A program made the position numbers and the translations under genes. Under the pieces are notes generated by a model. The model had not been told where the DNA came from. It saw nothing but the letters and a program-made list of their open reading frames with translations, and ran no database searches. Below, piece after piece: positions 26,063 through 36,012 of a stretch of DNA of 38,659 nucleotides (position 1 is the stretch's first letter; each line of letters starts with the position of its first letter). This stretch comes from Nitrospinae bacterium RIFCSPLOWO2_12_39_16 (GTDB lineage: Bacteria; Nitrospinota; Nitrospinia; UBA9942): NCBI GenBank assembly GCA_001805005.1, contig MHDO01000096.1, forward strand, positions 1 to 38,659, read 5' to 3'.

Positions 26063-26515
26063 ATGAAGGCAAATAAAATACCCTCCATCTTATTCTTCTT
26101 TTTCCTCATCACTCATCACTCATTGCTTTTTTCAATGGCTGAAACGATATTTATTACAGGGTTATGCGATTAATCAAAAACGATTATTTGAGGCAAAAGA
26201 AAAATTCAACGAACTGCAAGAAACTATCTCATTTCTACAAGAAAAATCTAAACATGAGTTACTTTCAGGGCAGGAACAGGAAATTTTAAACCTTCTTGCC
26301 AATTATTCCAAAACCCTTACCTTACTTGAACAGTATGATTTGGTTCCTTCTTGTTTATTTATTTTCTTGATAAAAATAATTACCTATACAAGGATAGCGG
26401 AGAAAAGAAAATCAATGACAATGCTTTAACCGCCTTAGCTCTCTTGATAGCAGTAAGCGACCCAAGAGAAAAGGATAAATTGGTTAAAATCATTACTAAC
26501 TTGTTAGCCTTGTGA
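26063..26515 (+). pseudogene. Remnant of RhuM/Fic-DOC-type protein, 5'-truncated with internal deletion and frameshift
   Basis: 26154-26339 reads LQGYAINQKRLFEAKEKFNELQETISFLQEKSKHELLSGQEQEILNLLANYSKTLTLLEQYD; another frame 26342-26515 reads GSFLFIYFLDKNNYLYKDSGEKKINDNALTALALLIAVSDPREKDKLVKIITNLLAL*. The central HPFxDGNKR-type Fic motif is missing. Confidence 0.75.
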
Positions 26516-26545
26516 AATCATCCGCGGTTAATCTTTTTTGTTCTT

Positions 26546-27064
26546 ATGAATCAAAATCTGGATATTCTGATAACTGAAGAGAGTATAAGGAAGAGAGTCA
26601 AGGAGTTGGGGGAAAAAATATCTTCTGACTATGCAGGAAGGGAAATCATTGCCATAGGAATATTAAAGGGGGCGTGGGTATTTATGTCTGACCTTGTGAG
26701 AGAGATTGAAATACCTGTAATATGTGATTTTATTGGTGTGTCAAGTTATGGAGACGCAGCAGTAAGTAGTGAGAGGGTTAAGTTAATCAGTGATATAAGG
26801 ATACCTATTAATGGAAAAGAGATATTGTTGATTGATGATATAATTGATACCGGTTTCAGCATAAATTTTGTGAAGGGATACATAAAATCAATGAATCCAG
26901 CAGGTATAAAAGTGTGTGTTCTTCTTGACAAGCCGAGCCGCAGAAAATTAGATATACATGTTGATTATACAGGTTTTACAATACCTGATAGATTCGTAGT
27001 AGGATACGGTCTTGACTATGCAGAAAAATACAGAAACCTTCCATATATAGCCGCAATCAAATAG
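26546..27064 (+). CDS. hpt: Hypoxanthine phosphoribosyltransferase
   Basis: PRPP motif ILLIDDIIDTGFSI, GILKGAWVFMSDL, PDRFVVGYGLDYAEKYRNLPYI. Confidence 0.95.
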   Translation: MNQNLDILITEESIRKRVKELGEKISSDYAGREIIAIGILKGAWVFMSDLVREIEIPVICDFIGVSSYGDAAVSSERVKLISDIRIPINGKEILLIDDIIDTGFSINFVKGYIKSMNPAGIKVCVLLDKPSRRKLDIHVDYTGFTIPDRFVVGYGLDYAEKYRNLPYIAAIK

Positions 27065-27119
27065 TATTTTTATTGCAACAAAATCTCCTTATATGTTATT
27101 CTTTAAATAGAAAAATATG

Positions 27120-27175
27120 ATGTGTTAGTTTTTAGTGTCAGTGTCAGTTAAGGAAGTTATTACTAACACTGTTAT
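27120..27175. repeat. GTGTTAGT / ACTAACAC word-iteration element upstream of ftsH
   Basis: tgatgtgttagtttttagtgtcagtgtcagttaaggaagttattactaacactgtta. Confidence 0.6.
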
Positions 27176-27214
27176 TTATTTATGTAACTCTTTGGTTATA
27201 TATTATATGGAGGT

Positions 27215-29065
27215 ATGGAATTGAATCAATTTTACAAAAATCTCGCATTGTGGCTTGTAATAGGGCTGATAATGATAGCCTTATTTAACATCTTTAATAA
27301 ACCTCATACTCCTTACAAAGATATAATTTACAGCGACTTTGTTAATGCAGTAGAAAAGGGAGAGGTGACAGAGGTTTCTATACAGGAGGATGCTATTACA
27401 GGCAAACTTAATAATGATGACAGAATCTTCAGGACACTGACCCCGAAGGATGCCGACCTCATAAAGATACTCAGGGAAAAGGGAGTAAAGATTAGTGTGG
27501 CCCCCCCCGCGCAGGATTCATGGCTCACAAATCTTCTTGTCTCATGGTTCCCCATGATACTCCTCCTCGGTATATGGCTCTTCTTCATGAGGCAGATGCA
27601 AATGGGCGGCGGGAAGGCACTCTCATTCGGCAAGGCAAAGGTGAGACTCCAATCCGACAAAAAAAATATCGCTACATTTAAAAATGTTGCAGGTATTGAT
27701 GAGGCAAAGGAGGAATTAAAGGAGATAATTGATTTCCTCAAAGACCCGCAGAAGTTTCAGAAGCTCGGCGGAAGAATACCCAAAGGCGTATTGCTGATGG
27801 GTCCCCCGGGGACAGGGAAGACCCTCCTTGCAAGGGCAATAGCAGGAGAGGCAGAAGTTCCATTCTTCAGCATGAGCGGCTCTGACTTTGTAGAGATGTT
27901 TGTCGGTGTCGGTGCCTCTCGTGTAAGGGATTTGTTTGAGCAGGGGAAGAAAAATGCCCCATGTATAATATTTATTGACGAGATAGATGCAGTTGGAAGG
28001 CACAGGGGGGCTGGACTCGGCGGTGGGCATGATGAAAGGGAGCAAACGCTTAACCAGCTATTGGTTGAAATGGATGGATTTGAATCAAATGAGGGTGTTA
28101 TACTCATTGCGGCAACAAACAGACCCGATGTCCTTGACCCTGCCCTAATGAGACCCGGCAGGTTTGACAGACAGGTGGTGGTACCAAGACCTGATATAAG
28201 GGGCAGAGATGGGATATTGAAGGTTCATACTGCTAATATTCCTCTATCAGATGATGTTAGGATAGAAGTGCTGGCAAGAGGGACACCGGGATTTTCAGGT
28301 GCAGATTTATCAAATCTTGTGAACGAGGCTGCACTCCTCGCAGCCCGTAAGGGAAAAGATAAGGTGGATATGAAGGATTTTGAATATGCCAAGGATAAGG
28401 TTATGATGGGTGTAGAAAGGCGGAGCATGATAATAAGTGAGACGGAAAAGAAGAATACTGCCTATCACGAGGCTGGTCATGCTACTGTGGCAAAACTGCT
28501 CCCCGGCACAGACCCGATTCACAAGGTTACAATAATACCAAGGGGCAGGGCTCTCGGATTAACCCAGCAGCTTCCAATTGATGAGAAGCACACATATCCA
28601 AAGGAGTATCTCCTGAATAATCTAACTATCCTGATGGGTGGTAGGGCTGCAGAGGAGATTGCCCTCAATCATCAAACTACAGGTGCTGGAAATGACATTG
28701 AGAGGGTGACAGAACTCGCGAGAAAGATGGTATGTGAGTGGGGGATGAGTGAGAAGATGGGACCTCTTGCATATGGGCAGAAGGAGGAACAGATATTCCT
28801 CGGCAGAGAGATAACACAGCATAAAGACTACAGCGAGCATACAGCGATAGAGATTGATATAGAAGTAAAAAGACTGGTAATCGAAAGTTATGAAAAGGCA
28901 AAAAGGCTTCTCTTGGAACATTTTGATATCCTCACAAACATGGCAAATACACTCCTTGAAAAGGAAGTTTTAGAAGGGCACGAGATAGATGTAATTGTTA
29001 ATGAAGGGCTTGCTAAAAAGGCTGGAGGTGTAACAGCTAATAAGACAGAGAATGCAGTAGCTTGA
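27215..29065 (+). CDS. ftsH: ATP-dependent zinc metalloprotease FtsH
   Basis: [23 protein letters not shown] region [23 protein letters not shown] zinc motif, two N-terminal TMs. Confidence 0.98.
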   Translation: MELNQFYKNLALWLVIGLIMIALFNIFNKPHTPYKDIIYSDFVNAVEKGEVTEVSIQEDAITGKLNNDDRIFRTLTPKDADLIKILREKGVKISVAPPAQDSWLTNLLVSWFPMILLLGIWLFFMRQMQMGGGKALSFGKAKVRLQSDKKNIATFKNVAGIDEAKEELKEIIDFLKDPQKFQKLGGRIPKGVLLMGPPGTGKTLLARAIAGEAEVPFFSMSGSDFVEMFVGVGASRVRDLFEQGKKNAPCIIFIDEIDAVGRHRGAGLGGGHDEREQTLNQLLVEMDGFESNEGVILIAATNRPDVLDPALMRPGRFDRQVVVPRPDIRGRDGILKVHTANIPLSDDVRIEVLARGTPGFSGADLSNLVNEAALLAARKGKDKVDMKDFEYAKDKVMMGVERRSMIISETEKKNTAYHEAGHATVAKLLPGTDPIHKVTIIPRGRALGLTQQLPIDEKHTYPKEYLLNNLTILMGGRAAEEIALNHQTTGAGNDIERVTELARKMVCEWGMSEKMGPLAYGQKEEQIFLGREITQHKDYSEHTAIEIDIEVKRLVIESYEKAKRLLLEHFDILTNMANTLLEKEVLEGHEIDVIVNEGLAKKAGGVTANKTENAVA

Positions 29066-29107
29066 TTCTAACTCACCAGTTGCATTTCTTTTCATACAAA
29101 TCCTAAA

Positions 29108-29971
29108 ATGCCATCAGAGAGTAATTTCTCCATAGAGTGCGGGAGATTCAGATTAGAACTGGATAAAAGAACCCACATCATGGGAATCCTCAATTTGACC
29201 CCAAATTCATTTTATGACGGCGGCAAATTTACTAATCCTTCCGATGCAATCAAATATGCTGAAAGGATGGTTGAAGATGGGGCTGACATCATAGATGTTG
29301 GGGCTGAGTCTTCAAGACCAGGCTCTGACCCAATTTCATTTGATGAAGAGATTGAAAGGCTAAAGCCTGTCCTTCCTGAATTATCCGGATTAAATGTTCC
29401 AATATCTGTAGATACCTATAAATCATCTGTAGCCAGGTGGGCACTGGATGCAGGTGCATCAATTATAAATGATATAAGCGGTTTCAGATTTGACCCTGAC
29501 TTGGCAAAAGTAGTCTCTGAATATAAAGTGCCTGTAGTTATAATGCATACTTATGGCAAACCAAAGACAATGCAAGATAATCCGCAGTATAAATCACTCT
29601 TAAACGAAATTATCTGGTATCTGAAAGATAGTATTAAAATTGGAATGGATGCAGGTATCAACCATGATAGATTTATTGTAGACCCGGGGATAGGATTTGG
29701 AAAGACAGTCTCACATAACTTAGAAATATTAAAAGGGTTTTCAAAACTTAAAGAGTTAGGAAGACCCATCTTGATAGGGCCTTCAAGAAAGTCATTTATA
29801 GGCAATATCCTTAATCTGCCGCCTGAGGAGAGGCTGGAAGGGACTGCTGCGGCTATTGCAATTGGTATAATGAATGGTGCCAATATAATTCGGGTTCATG
29901 ATGTAAAAGAGATGGTGAGGGTGGCGAAAATATCAGATGCCATCAGGTCTTCAAAAAGGCTAATAGATTAA
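29108..29971 (+). CDS. folP: Dihydropteroate synthase
   Basis: IMGILNLTPNSFYDGGKF, IIDVGAESSRPGSDPIS, SINDISGF, DPGIGFGKTVSHN, GPSRKSFIG. Confidence 0.97.
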   Translation: MPSESNFSIECGRFRLELDKRTHIMGILNLTPNSFYDGGKFTNPSDAIKYAERMVEDGADIIDVGAESSRPGSDPISFDEEIERLKPVLPELSGLNVPISVDTYKSSVARWALDAGASIINDISGFRFDPDLAKVVSEYKVPVVIMHTYGKPKTMQDNPQYKSLLNEIIWYLKDSIKIGMDAGINHDRFIVDPGIGFGKTVSHNLEILKGFSKLKELGRPILIGPSRKSFIGNILNLPPEERLEGTAAAIAIGIMNGANIIRVHDVKEMVRVAKISDAIRSSKRLID

Positions 29972-30019
29972 CACTGCCCCTGGATGTGTATAAGGCAGCT
30001 ATTCAAACTGATTTCCCTG

Positions 30020-31474
30020 TTAGCTCAGATTAACCGTATAGACATGAACCGCCTCTGTAATACCTTTAAAAGATATATCCTTCAAAAATGCTGATGAAAT
30101 TGCACCGTTCATTTTGCTTATGGTTTTATCTGTAGTAAGTATCTGGTCTGGAGCCGCATAAGAGCATAGTCTGTGGGCGAGGTTAACCGCATCTCCAATG
30201 ACAGTATATTCATAACGTTTTTCTGAACCAACAGTACCAATAAACACTTCACCTGTATTAATACCAATGCCAATCCCTATTTTCTCAAAAGAAGAAGAAT
30301 TTTTTCCAATTTTTTCCTTTAGCTCATGGAATAATACGAGCATCTCCTTCGCTGTCTTAAACGCATTATCAGCGGGATTTTCCAAGGACAGAGGGGCACC
30401 GAAAAATGCCATTACCTCATCACCTATAAATTTGTCAAGGGTGCCATCATTATCAAAAACCGCTTTTGTCATTGCACTATAAAATAAATCCAGGAAATCC
30501 ACCAGATCTTCCACATTAATGGTGCTGAGGAGGCTTGTAAATTCTCGTATATCCGCAAACAAAACAGTTAACTCCATTTTTTCTCTGATTTTGGGACGCG
30601 GGTCCAGGCTACCTGTTTGTTTTATCAGTTTCTGGACCACCTGAGGTGAATGGTACTGTTCAAAAAGCGACTGCAATTGGATGCGTCGGGTTCTTTCTCC
30701 CAAAAGCATGGCGTTATGTATGGCTACGGAAGCGCTGTTGCCAAAGATAGTAAGTAATTTAAGATCAGTTTCAGAGAACCTGCTGTCCCTCCCTACCACA
30801 TTTACATTAAGTACGCCAATACCTTTTTTGCCTATTTTCAGGGGTATGCAGAGAGCTGAATTAATTACTCTGCCTTTTATGGGTGTTCCCGGAAAATCTG
30901 ACGGATTCACTTGCCCATTAAGCAACAGGGCTTTATCATTTTTCAGCACCCATCCGGCTACAGATTCCCCCATCGGAACCATAGCATCGGTCGCATATTC
31001 AGCTCCCTTGCCTGAGGCAGCCTGTGTTTTAAGTAATCCTGATGCCTGGTCAATAAGCATAACGGATGATTGATCTGCATCAAAGCAGGTCAAAATCTCC
31101 CTGCTGATAGTGGTCAGAATGTCCGACAGTTTCTGCTTGGAATTTATACTGGAACTGACTTCCAGAAGAGAGCTCAATGTCTTCACATTACGGCTTAATA
31201 TGTCAGCAGCTTCCTTTTCTTTGAAAAATGCCTTGGAAATCTGTAAAAACTTTCGCTGATTGATGATCATATATGCACAAAAAAGGAGAACAAGGATGAA
31301 AAGAAAAATAGAATATTTATAAGGGCCTTCAAAAGACAGGATTTTCTTTGATTCTCCTATAAAACCTACGAACTGGATGGCCAACAGGGTGAGGGTCAAT
31401 AAAAGAATGACAATTATAGCCATCAACATCAATTGCCATATTCTTCTTTCAATCTTTTCAATACTCTGCTTCAT
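30020..31474 (-). CDS. Membrane-bound GAF-domain class III adenylate/guanylate cyclase
   Basis: Two N-terminal TMs; GAF-like region; LFADIREFTSLL, LDKFIGDEVMAFFGAP, TGEVFIGTVGSEKRYEYTVIGDAVNLAHRL. Confidence 0.9.
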   Translation of the reverse strand: MKQSIEKIERRIWQLMLMAIIVILLLTLTLLAIQFVGFIGESKKILSFEGPYKYSIFLFILVLLFCAYMIINQRKFLQISKAFFKEKEAADILSRNVKTLSSLLEVSSSINSKQKLSDILTTISREILTCFDADQSSVMLIDQASGLLKTQAASGKGAEYATDAMVPMGESVAGWVLKNDKALLLNGQVNPSDFPGTPIKGRVINSALCIPLKIGKKGIGVLNVNVVGRDSRFSETDLKLLTIFGNSASVAIHNAMLLGERTRRIQLQSLFEQYHSPQVVQKLIKQTGSLDPRPKIREKMELTVLFADIREFTSLLSTINVEDLVDFLDLFYSAMTKAVFDNDGTLDKFIGDEVMAFFGAPLSLENPADNAFKTAKEMLVLFHELKEKIGKNSSSFEKIGIGIGINTGEVFIGTVGSEKRYEYTVIGDAVNLAHRLCSYAAPDQILTTDKTISKMNGAISSAFLKDISFKGITEAVHVYTVNLS

Positions 31475-31523
31475 GCCCCCTCCCTTTTTGATTTTTTGGT
31501 GATTAAATTTGTGTAATTTCCCC

Positions 31524-33575
31524 TTACCTCAAGACTGCTCCTAATTTATCTCTCAAATTGGCAATAACCTTTTCGTGGATAGGATTTATATCTTCTTCAG
31601 TGAGGGTTCTTTCGTCTGTTCTGTAAACAAGAGAATATGCGAGGCTCTTTTTGCCGTCAGGTATCTGTTTTCCTTCATAATAGTCAAATAAAATTATCTC
31701 CTTCAGGATTGAATTATCTGTATCCCTTATAATCCTGTATACATCATCTGATTTTATATTATTATCCAGCACAATTGCTATATCCCTGTATATGGAAGGA
31801 TATTTTGGAAGGTGTGTATATTTTTTTTCTGTAACAGCCTTAGTAATTATTTTATCGAAGCTCAGTTCAAATACATACAGCTTCTCTTTCAGGTCAAAAC
31901 CTTCGGCAGCAGCAGGACTAAGCTCACCGAGATAGCCAATATCTTCTTTGTTAATTTTTACGCACGCCCCTTTTTGAGGATGGATATAAGAAAGATTTAC
32001 AGGAAAAAATTCCATATCATGAATATTTAATCTGCCTAAAAGGGACTCCACTAATCCTTTTAAATAATAAAAATCCCTCTCCCCCTTACTCCAGATTTTC
32101 TTTTCTACCTTTTCTGTAACAGCACATCCTATCATCATTTTTTCAACAGGGAGTCTTTCATTTGGAATAAATATCTTTCCGACTTCAAATATCCCTACAT
32201 CATATATTCCCCTGTTAATATTAAAAACTGCTGTATTTATAATACCAGGCAGAAGGGTTGTCCTCATAACACTCCAGTTCTGGCTCAGTGGATTTCTCAA
32301 CTTTATTGTCTTTCTGAGAGGGTCATCTTGAGAGATATTTATGGCGTCAAAATATTTCTCATCTATAAAACTATAGTTTATAACCTCTGTAAGCCCTAAA
32401 GATATCAGGATATTTCTTATCTCTTTTTCAAAAACCTGATTCCTTGTTGATGCTGATACTGAAACTTTTGAGGAAGGGATGGTCTTTAATATTTTTTCAT
32501 ATCCATGGAGCCTTGCCACTTCTTCTATGAGGTCTATCTCCCTCTCTATATCTTTTCTGAAAGATGGAACATTAACTTTTATCTTGTCATCATCTATAAC
32601 TTTCGTGGTGAACATCAGCCGATTGAGGATATTTAAAATCTGCTCCATGCTCAGAGATATGCCAAGAATTCTATTTGTGCGGCTTATCCTCAAATCTATC
32701 TGAGGATATGAAATCTTTTTAGGATAACAATCAATTCTACCCTTGGCCACCTTTCCTTCCGATAAATCTGCTATGAGATTAGCCGCCCTGTCCAGTGCTG
32801 CAACCACCCCCTCATTATCTACACCCCTTTCAAATCTATAGGATGAGTCTGTAAATATTCCATGCCTCCTTGAAGTCCTCCTTATACTGATTGGATTAAA
32901 ATATGCACTCTCAAGGAGAATATCTCTTGTTGCTTGTGTTACACCAGAATCTCCTCCCCCCATAACTCCTGCAAGTGCAACTGCCCTTTCTGAATCTGCA
33001 ATCACGAGGGAGTCTTCAGACAAATTATGTTTCTTTTCATCAAGGGTAGTCAGTGATTCTTTTTTATAAGCATTCCTTACAATAATCTTCTTTCCCTTTA
33101 TATGCACATAATCAAAGGCGTGAAGGGGCTGTCCCATTTCATAGAGTACATAGTTCGTTACATCCACAATATTATTTATAGGCCTTAAGCCTACTGCAAT
33201 AATCTTTTTTTCAAGCCATGATGGAGCTGGCTTAACTTTTACACCTCTTATGATTCTTGCTGTATATCTCGGACAGAGTTGAGGAGCTTCAACTGCAACA
33301 GATATAAGGCTATTTATATCTCCATCCGACTCTTTCACTGATATATCTGGATATTTAAACCTGCCGCCTGTCAAGGCTGATACTTCTCTTGCTATCCCTA
33401 TTACACTATGGCAGTCAGAACGATTAGGTGTTAGGTCAATCTCTATGACATGGTCGTCATCTATGGATTCAATGACATTTGTCTCAAGACCTGCCATTGT
33501 CAATAGCTTTGACAATTCCGAAGGCGAGTGTTTAAACTCAACAAATTCCTTAAGCCACTTGTATGTAATTTTCAT
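31524..33575 (-). CDS. pheT: Phenylalanyl-tRNA synthetase beta subunit (no EMAP/tRNA-binding domain)
   Basis: MKITYKWLKEFVEF...TMAGLETNVIESIDDDHVIEIDLTPNRSDCHSVIGIAREVSALTG; B5 and FDX-ACB-like regions present; 683 aa. Confidence 0.96.
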   Translation of the reverse strand: MKITYKWLKEFVEFKHSPSELSKLLTMAGLETNVIESIDDDHVIEIDLTPNRSDCHSVIGIAREVSALTGGRFKYPDISVKESDGDINSLISVAVEAPQLCPRYTARIIRGVKVKPAPSWLEKKIIAVGLRPINNIVDVTNYVLYEMGQPLHAFDYVHIKGKKIIVRNAYKKESLTTLDEKKHNLSEDSLVIADSERAVALAGVMGGGDSGVTQATRDILLESAYFNPISIRRTSRRHGIFTDSSYRFERGVDNEGVVAALDRAANLIADLSEGKVAKGRIDCYPKKISYPQIDLRISRTNRILGISLSMEQILNILNRLMFTTKVIDDDKIKVNVPSFRKDIEREIDLIEEVARLHGYEKILKTIPSSKVSVSASTRNQVFEKEIRNILISLGLTEVINYSFIDEKYFDAINISQDDPLRKTIKLRNPLSQNWSVMRTTLLPGIINTAVFNINRGIYDVGIFEVGKIFIPNERLPVEKMMIGCAVTEKVEKKIWSKGERDFYYLKGLVESLLGRLNIHDMEFFPVNLSYIHPQKGACVKINKEDIGYLGELSPAAAEGFDLKEKLYVFELSFDKIITKAVTEKKYTHLPKYPSIYRDIAIVLDNNIKSDDVYRIIRDTDNSILKEIILFDYYEGKQIPDGKKSLAYSLVYRTDERTLTEEDINPIHEKVIANLRDKLGAVLR

Positions 33576-33581
33576 TAGTTA

Positions 33582-33690
33582 TTTTAGAACACGAATCTCA
33601 CGAATAGACAAATTCCACGAATTAATCAGTATCCTTTTAGATTCTATCCCTTATTTGTGGCATTCGTTAATTCGTGTAATTTGTGTTCTT
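33582..33690. repeat. CACGAAT / ATTCGTG quasi-palindrome at pheS-pheT junction
   Basis: gaacacgaatctcacgaatagacaaattccacgaattaatcag...tttgtggcattcgttaattcgtgtaatttgtgttc. Confidence 0.9.
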
Positions 33691-33696
33691 CTTTTC

Positions 33697-34710
33697 TTAA
33701 AATTGTTTCAAAAATCTAAGGTCGTTTTCATAGAATAGCCTTATATCATCCACACCATATTTAAGCATAACGATTCTCTCTATGCCTATTCCGAATGCAA
33801 AACCAGTCCACTCTTCGGGATTATATTTTACATACGAGAATACTGCAGGGTCAATCATCCCTGAGCCAAGAATCTCAAGCCACCCTGTCCCTTTACACAC
33901 CCTGCATCCAGAACCTTTACATATAACACACCTGATATCAACTTCGGCACTCGGCTCTGTAAATGGGAAGAAACTCGGTCTGAATCTTAAATCAACATCC
34001 TTACCAAAAAACTGATGGACAAACAATTCCAGTATCCCTTTGAGGTCGCCAAATGTAATATCCCTGTCAACCATAAATCCCTCTATCTGATGAAACATTG
34101 GAGAGTGGGTTATATCAGCGTCACAACGATAAACCTTTCCCGGTGCAATTATTTTTAGAGGAGGAGAGGTCTTTTCCATTGTGCGGATCTGAACAGGTGA
34201 GGTATGAGTTCGCAATATAACATCATCAGTGATATAAAATGTATCCTGCATATCCCTTGCAGGATGGTCTTTTGGAATATTCAGCGCTTCAAAGTTATAG
34301 TAATCTAATTCAATTTCTGGCCCCTCTGCCACAGAAAAACCCATCTCCACAAAAATCTCTGTAACCTCATTTAATACCTTTGTAAGGGGATGTATATTTC
34401 CGATTACAGCCTGTTTTCCGGGAATGGTTATATCAAAAAAACCTTTCTTAAGACCCTCTACTCCTTTTCCTTTTATCTCTTTTTGTTTTTGATTTAGATT
34501 ATCTTCAATCCAGTTCTTAAGCTCATTGGCGGATTTGCCGATTTCTTTTCTTTCATCAGGTGGGAGTGCGCTTAAGTCCTTTAACAGGAGGGTCAATGCT
34601 CCTTTTCTGCCAATGTATTTGATTTTTATATCAGAGATTTCATCTTCAGTCTTGACAGAGGGAATTTCAGATTCAACCTTATTTTTAATCTCCTGAAGTC
34701 TGGATTTCAT
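33697..34710 (-). CDS. pheS: Phenylalanyl-tRNA synthetase alpha subunit
   Basis: MKSRLQEIKNKVESE; HPLTKVLNEVTEIFVEMGF, FHQIEGFMVD, GFAFGIGIERIVMLKYG. Start moved from 34752 because upstream is repeat sequence. Confidence 0.95.
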   Translation of the reverse strand: MKSRLQEIKNKVESEIPSVKTEDEISDIKIKYIGRKGALTLLLKDLSALPPDERKEIGKSANELKNWIEDNLNQKQKEIKGKGVEGLKKGFFDITIPGKQAVIGNIHPLTKVLNEVTEIFVEMGFSVAEGPEIELDYYNFEALNIPKDHPARDMQDTFYITDDVILRTHTSPVQIRTMEKTSPPLKIIAPGKVYRCDADITHSPMFHQIEGFMVDRDITFGDLKGILELFVHQFFGKDVDLRFRPSFFPFTEPSAEVDIRCVICKGSGCRVCKGTGWLEILGSGMIDPAVFSYVKYNPEEWTGFAFGIGIERIVMLKYGVDDIRLFYENDLRFLKQF

Positions 34711-34721
34711 TCTTTTAAAGA

Positions 34722-34786
34722 AAGGGGTCAAAGGGGTCAAGCGAATAAACACTTGAACCCTCTAATCCTCAAATCCTTGAATACTT
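34722..34786. repeat. GGGGTCAAAGGGGTCAAG / CTTGAACCC element upstream of pheS
   Basis: aggggtcaaaggggtcaagcgaataaacacttgaaccctctaatcctcaaatccttgaatac; shares gaaccctctaatcct exactly with the murG-murC element. Confidence 0.8.
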
Positions 34787-34790
34787 TTAG

Positions 34791-35147
34791 TTATGCAGGT
34801 AAACTTTTAGAAATATCGGCAAGTTTCTTAAAAGAGGATGGGTCATTGACAGCCATGTCTGCAAGGATTTTCCTATCCATTTCAATATTTGCCAACTTCA
34901 AGCCGTGCATAAAACGGCTGTAAGAAAGTCCTTCCAGCCTTGCAGCGGCATTGATTCTCGCAATCCAGAGCATTCTGAAATCCCTCTTTCTTACCTTCCT
35001 GTCCCTGTAGGCAAAGACAAATGCCCTGTCAACAGTCTCCCTTGCCTTTCTGAATAATTTACCCCTTGCACCCCAGTATCCTTTTGCTGATTTTAAAATC
35101 TTCTTGTGCCTTTTACGGCTGACTATACCACTTACTGCCCTTGGCAT
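34791..35147 (-). CDS. rplT: Ribosomal protein bL20
   Basis: [39 protein letters not shown]. Confidence 0.98.
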   Translation of the reverse strand: MPRAVSGIVSRKRHKKILKSAKGYWGARGKLFRKARETVDRAFVFAYRDRKVRKRDFRMLWIARINAAARLEGLSYSRFMHGLKLANIEMDRKILADMAVNDPSSFKKLADISKSLPA

Positions 35148-35191
35148 TTTAACCCCTCCTTAAAAATTTGAGATTTGAGATTTGAAATTTA

Positions 35192-35386
35192 TCATATATA
35201 CGGTATCAATTTTCTTACCCTTTTTGTATCTGTTTTATTAAGAACTCCTGATTTTCTTAATTTCCTTTTTCTCCCTTGGCTCTTGCGTGTAAGCAAATGC
35301 CTTCCAAAAGCCTTCTTCTTTTTTAACTTCCCCTTCCCTGTCAATTTAAATCTCTTTGCTGCAGCCTTATTAGTCTTTAACATCAA
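35192..35386 (-). CDS. rpmI: Ribosomal protein bL35
   Basis: MLKTNKAAAKRFKLTGKGKLKKKKAFGRHLLTRKS. Confidence 0.97.
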   Translation of the reverse strand: MMLKTNKAAAKRFKLTGKGKLKKKKAFGRHLLTRKSQGRKRKLRKSGVLNKTDTKRVRKLIPYI

Positions 35387-35444
35387 TCCCTCCTATAATA
35401 AAGTAAGCCGTAAATAACCACTTAAGCTTTCTGCCTACTGCCTA

Positions 35445-35951
35445 CTATGTTTTCGGCATTAATATCATTGTCATATTATACCCCTCTTTTTTTGGAGGCT
35501 GTTCCACTGTTCCCACATCCTTCGTATCCTCAATTATCCGATTCAGCATGTTTTGACCAAATTCCAAATGAACAATCTCACGCCCTTTAAAAACAATTAT
35601 TACCTTCGCCTTATCGCCATCGCCCAAGAATCTCTTTACATGCCTGACCTTGAACTGATAATCATGCTCATTTGTCTTTGGAGTCATCTTAACTTCTTTG
35701 AGCCTTATGACCTTCTGTTTTTTCTTTGCCTCATGCTCCTTTTTGCTCAGTTTGTACTTATACTTTCCATAATCCATAATCTTGCACACCGGCGGTTTTA
35801 CATTAGGAGCAACCTCCACAAGGTCTGAATTATGCTCCCTCGCCAGGGCAATTGCCTGATATATAGGCAAAACACCATACTGTTTACCATCCTCACCTAT
35901 GACTGTAACCTCTTTAATCCTTATCCTCTCATTTACTCTAAGTCCTTTAAT
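35445..35951 (-). CDS. infC: Translation initiation factor IF-3 (inferred ATT start)
   Basis: In-frame extension of ORF 35445..35870: (ATT)KGLRVNERIRIKEVTVIGEDGKQYGVLPIYQAIALAREHNSDLVEV; GGAGGTG SD just upstream of ATT. Confidence 0.9.
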   Translation of the reverse strand: MKGLRVNERIRIKEVTVIGEDGKQYGVLPIYQAIALAREHNSDLVEVAPNVKPPVCKIMDYGKYKYKLSKKEHEAKKKQKVIRLKEVKMTPKTNEHDYQFKVRHVKRFLGDGDKAKVIIVFKGREIVHLEFGQNMLNRIIEDTKDVGTVEQPPKKEGYNMTMILMPKT

Positions 35952-35964
35952 AACATCACCTCCA

Positions 35965-36012
35965 TCAAATTAGTGATAAGTGTTAGTAATTAGTGATTAA
36001 ACTAACTATTCA
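35965..36012. repeat. TTAGTGATAAGTGTTAGTAATTAGTGATTA word-iteration tract between thrS and infC
   Basis: attagtgataagtgttagtaattagtgattaaactaactattcac. Confidence 0.6.

Noticed and set aside
34711-34752. N-terminal extension of pheS (MFIRLTPLTPFFKR)
   Set aside because: Repeat-derived; ATG at 34710 gives the usual PheS N-terminus.
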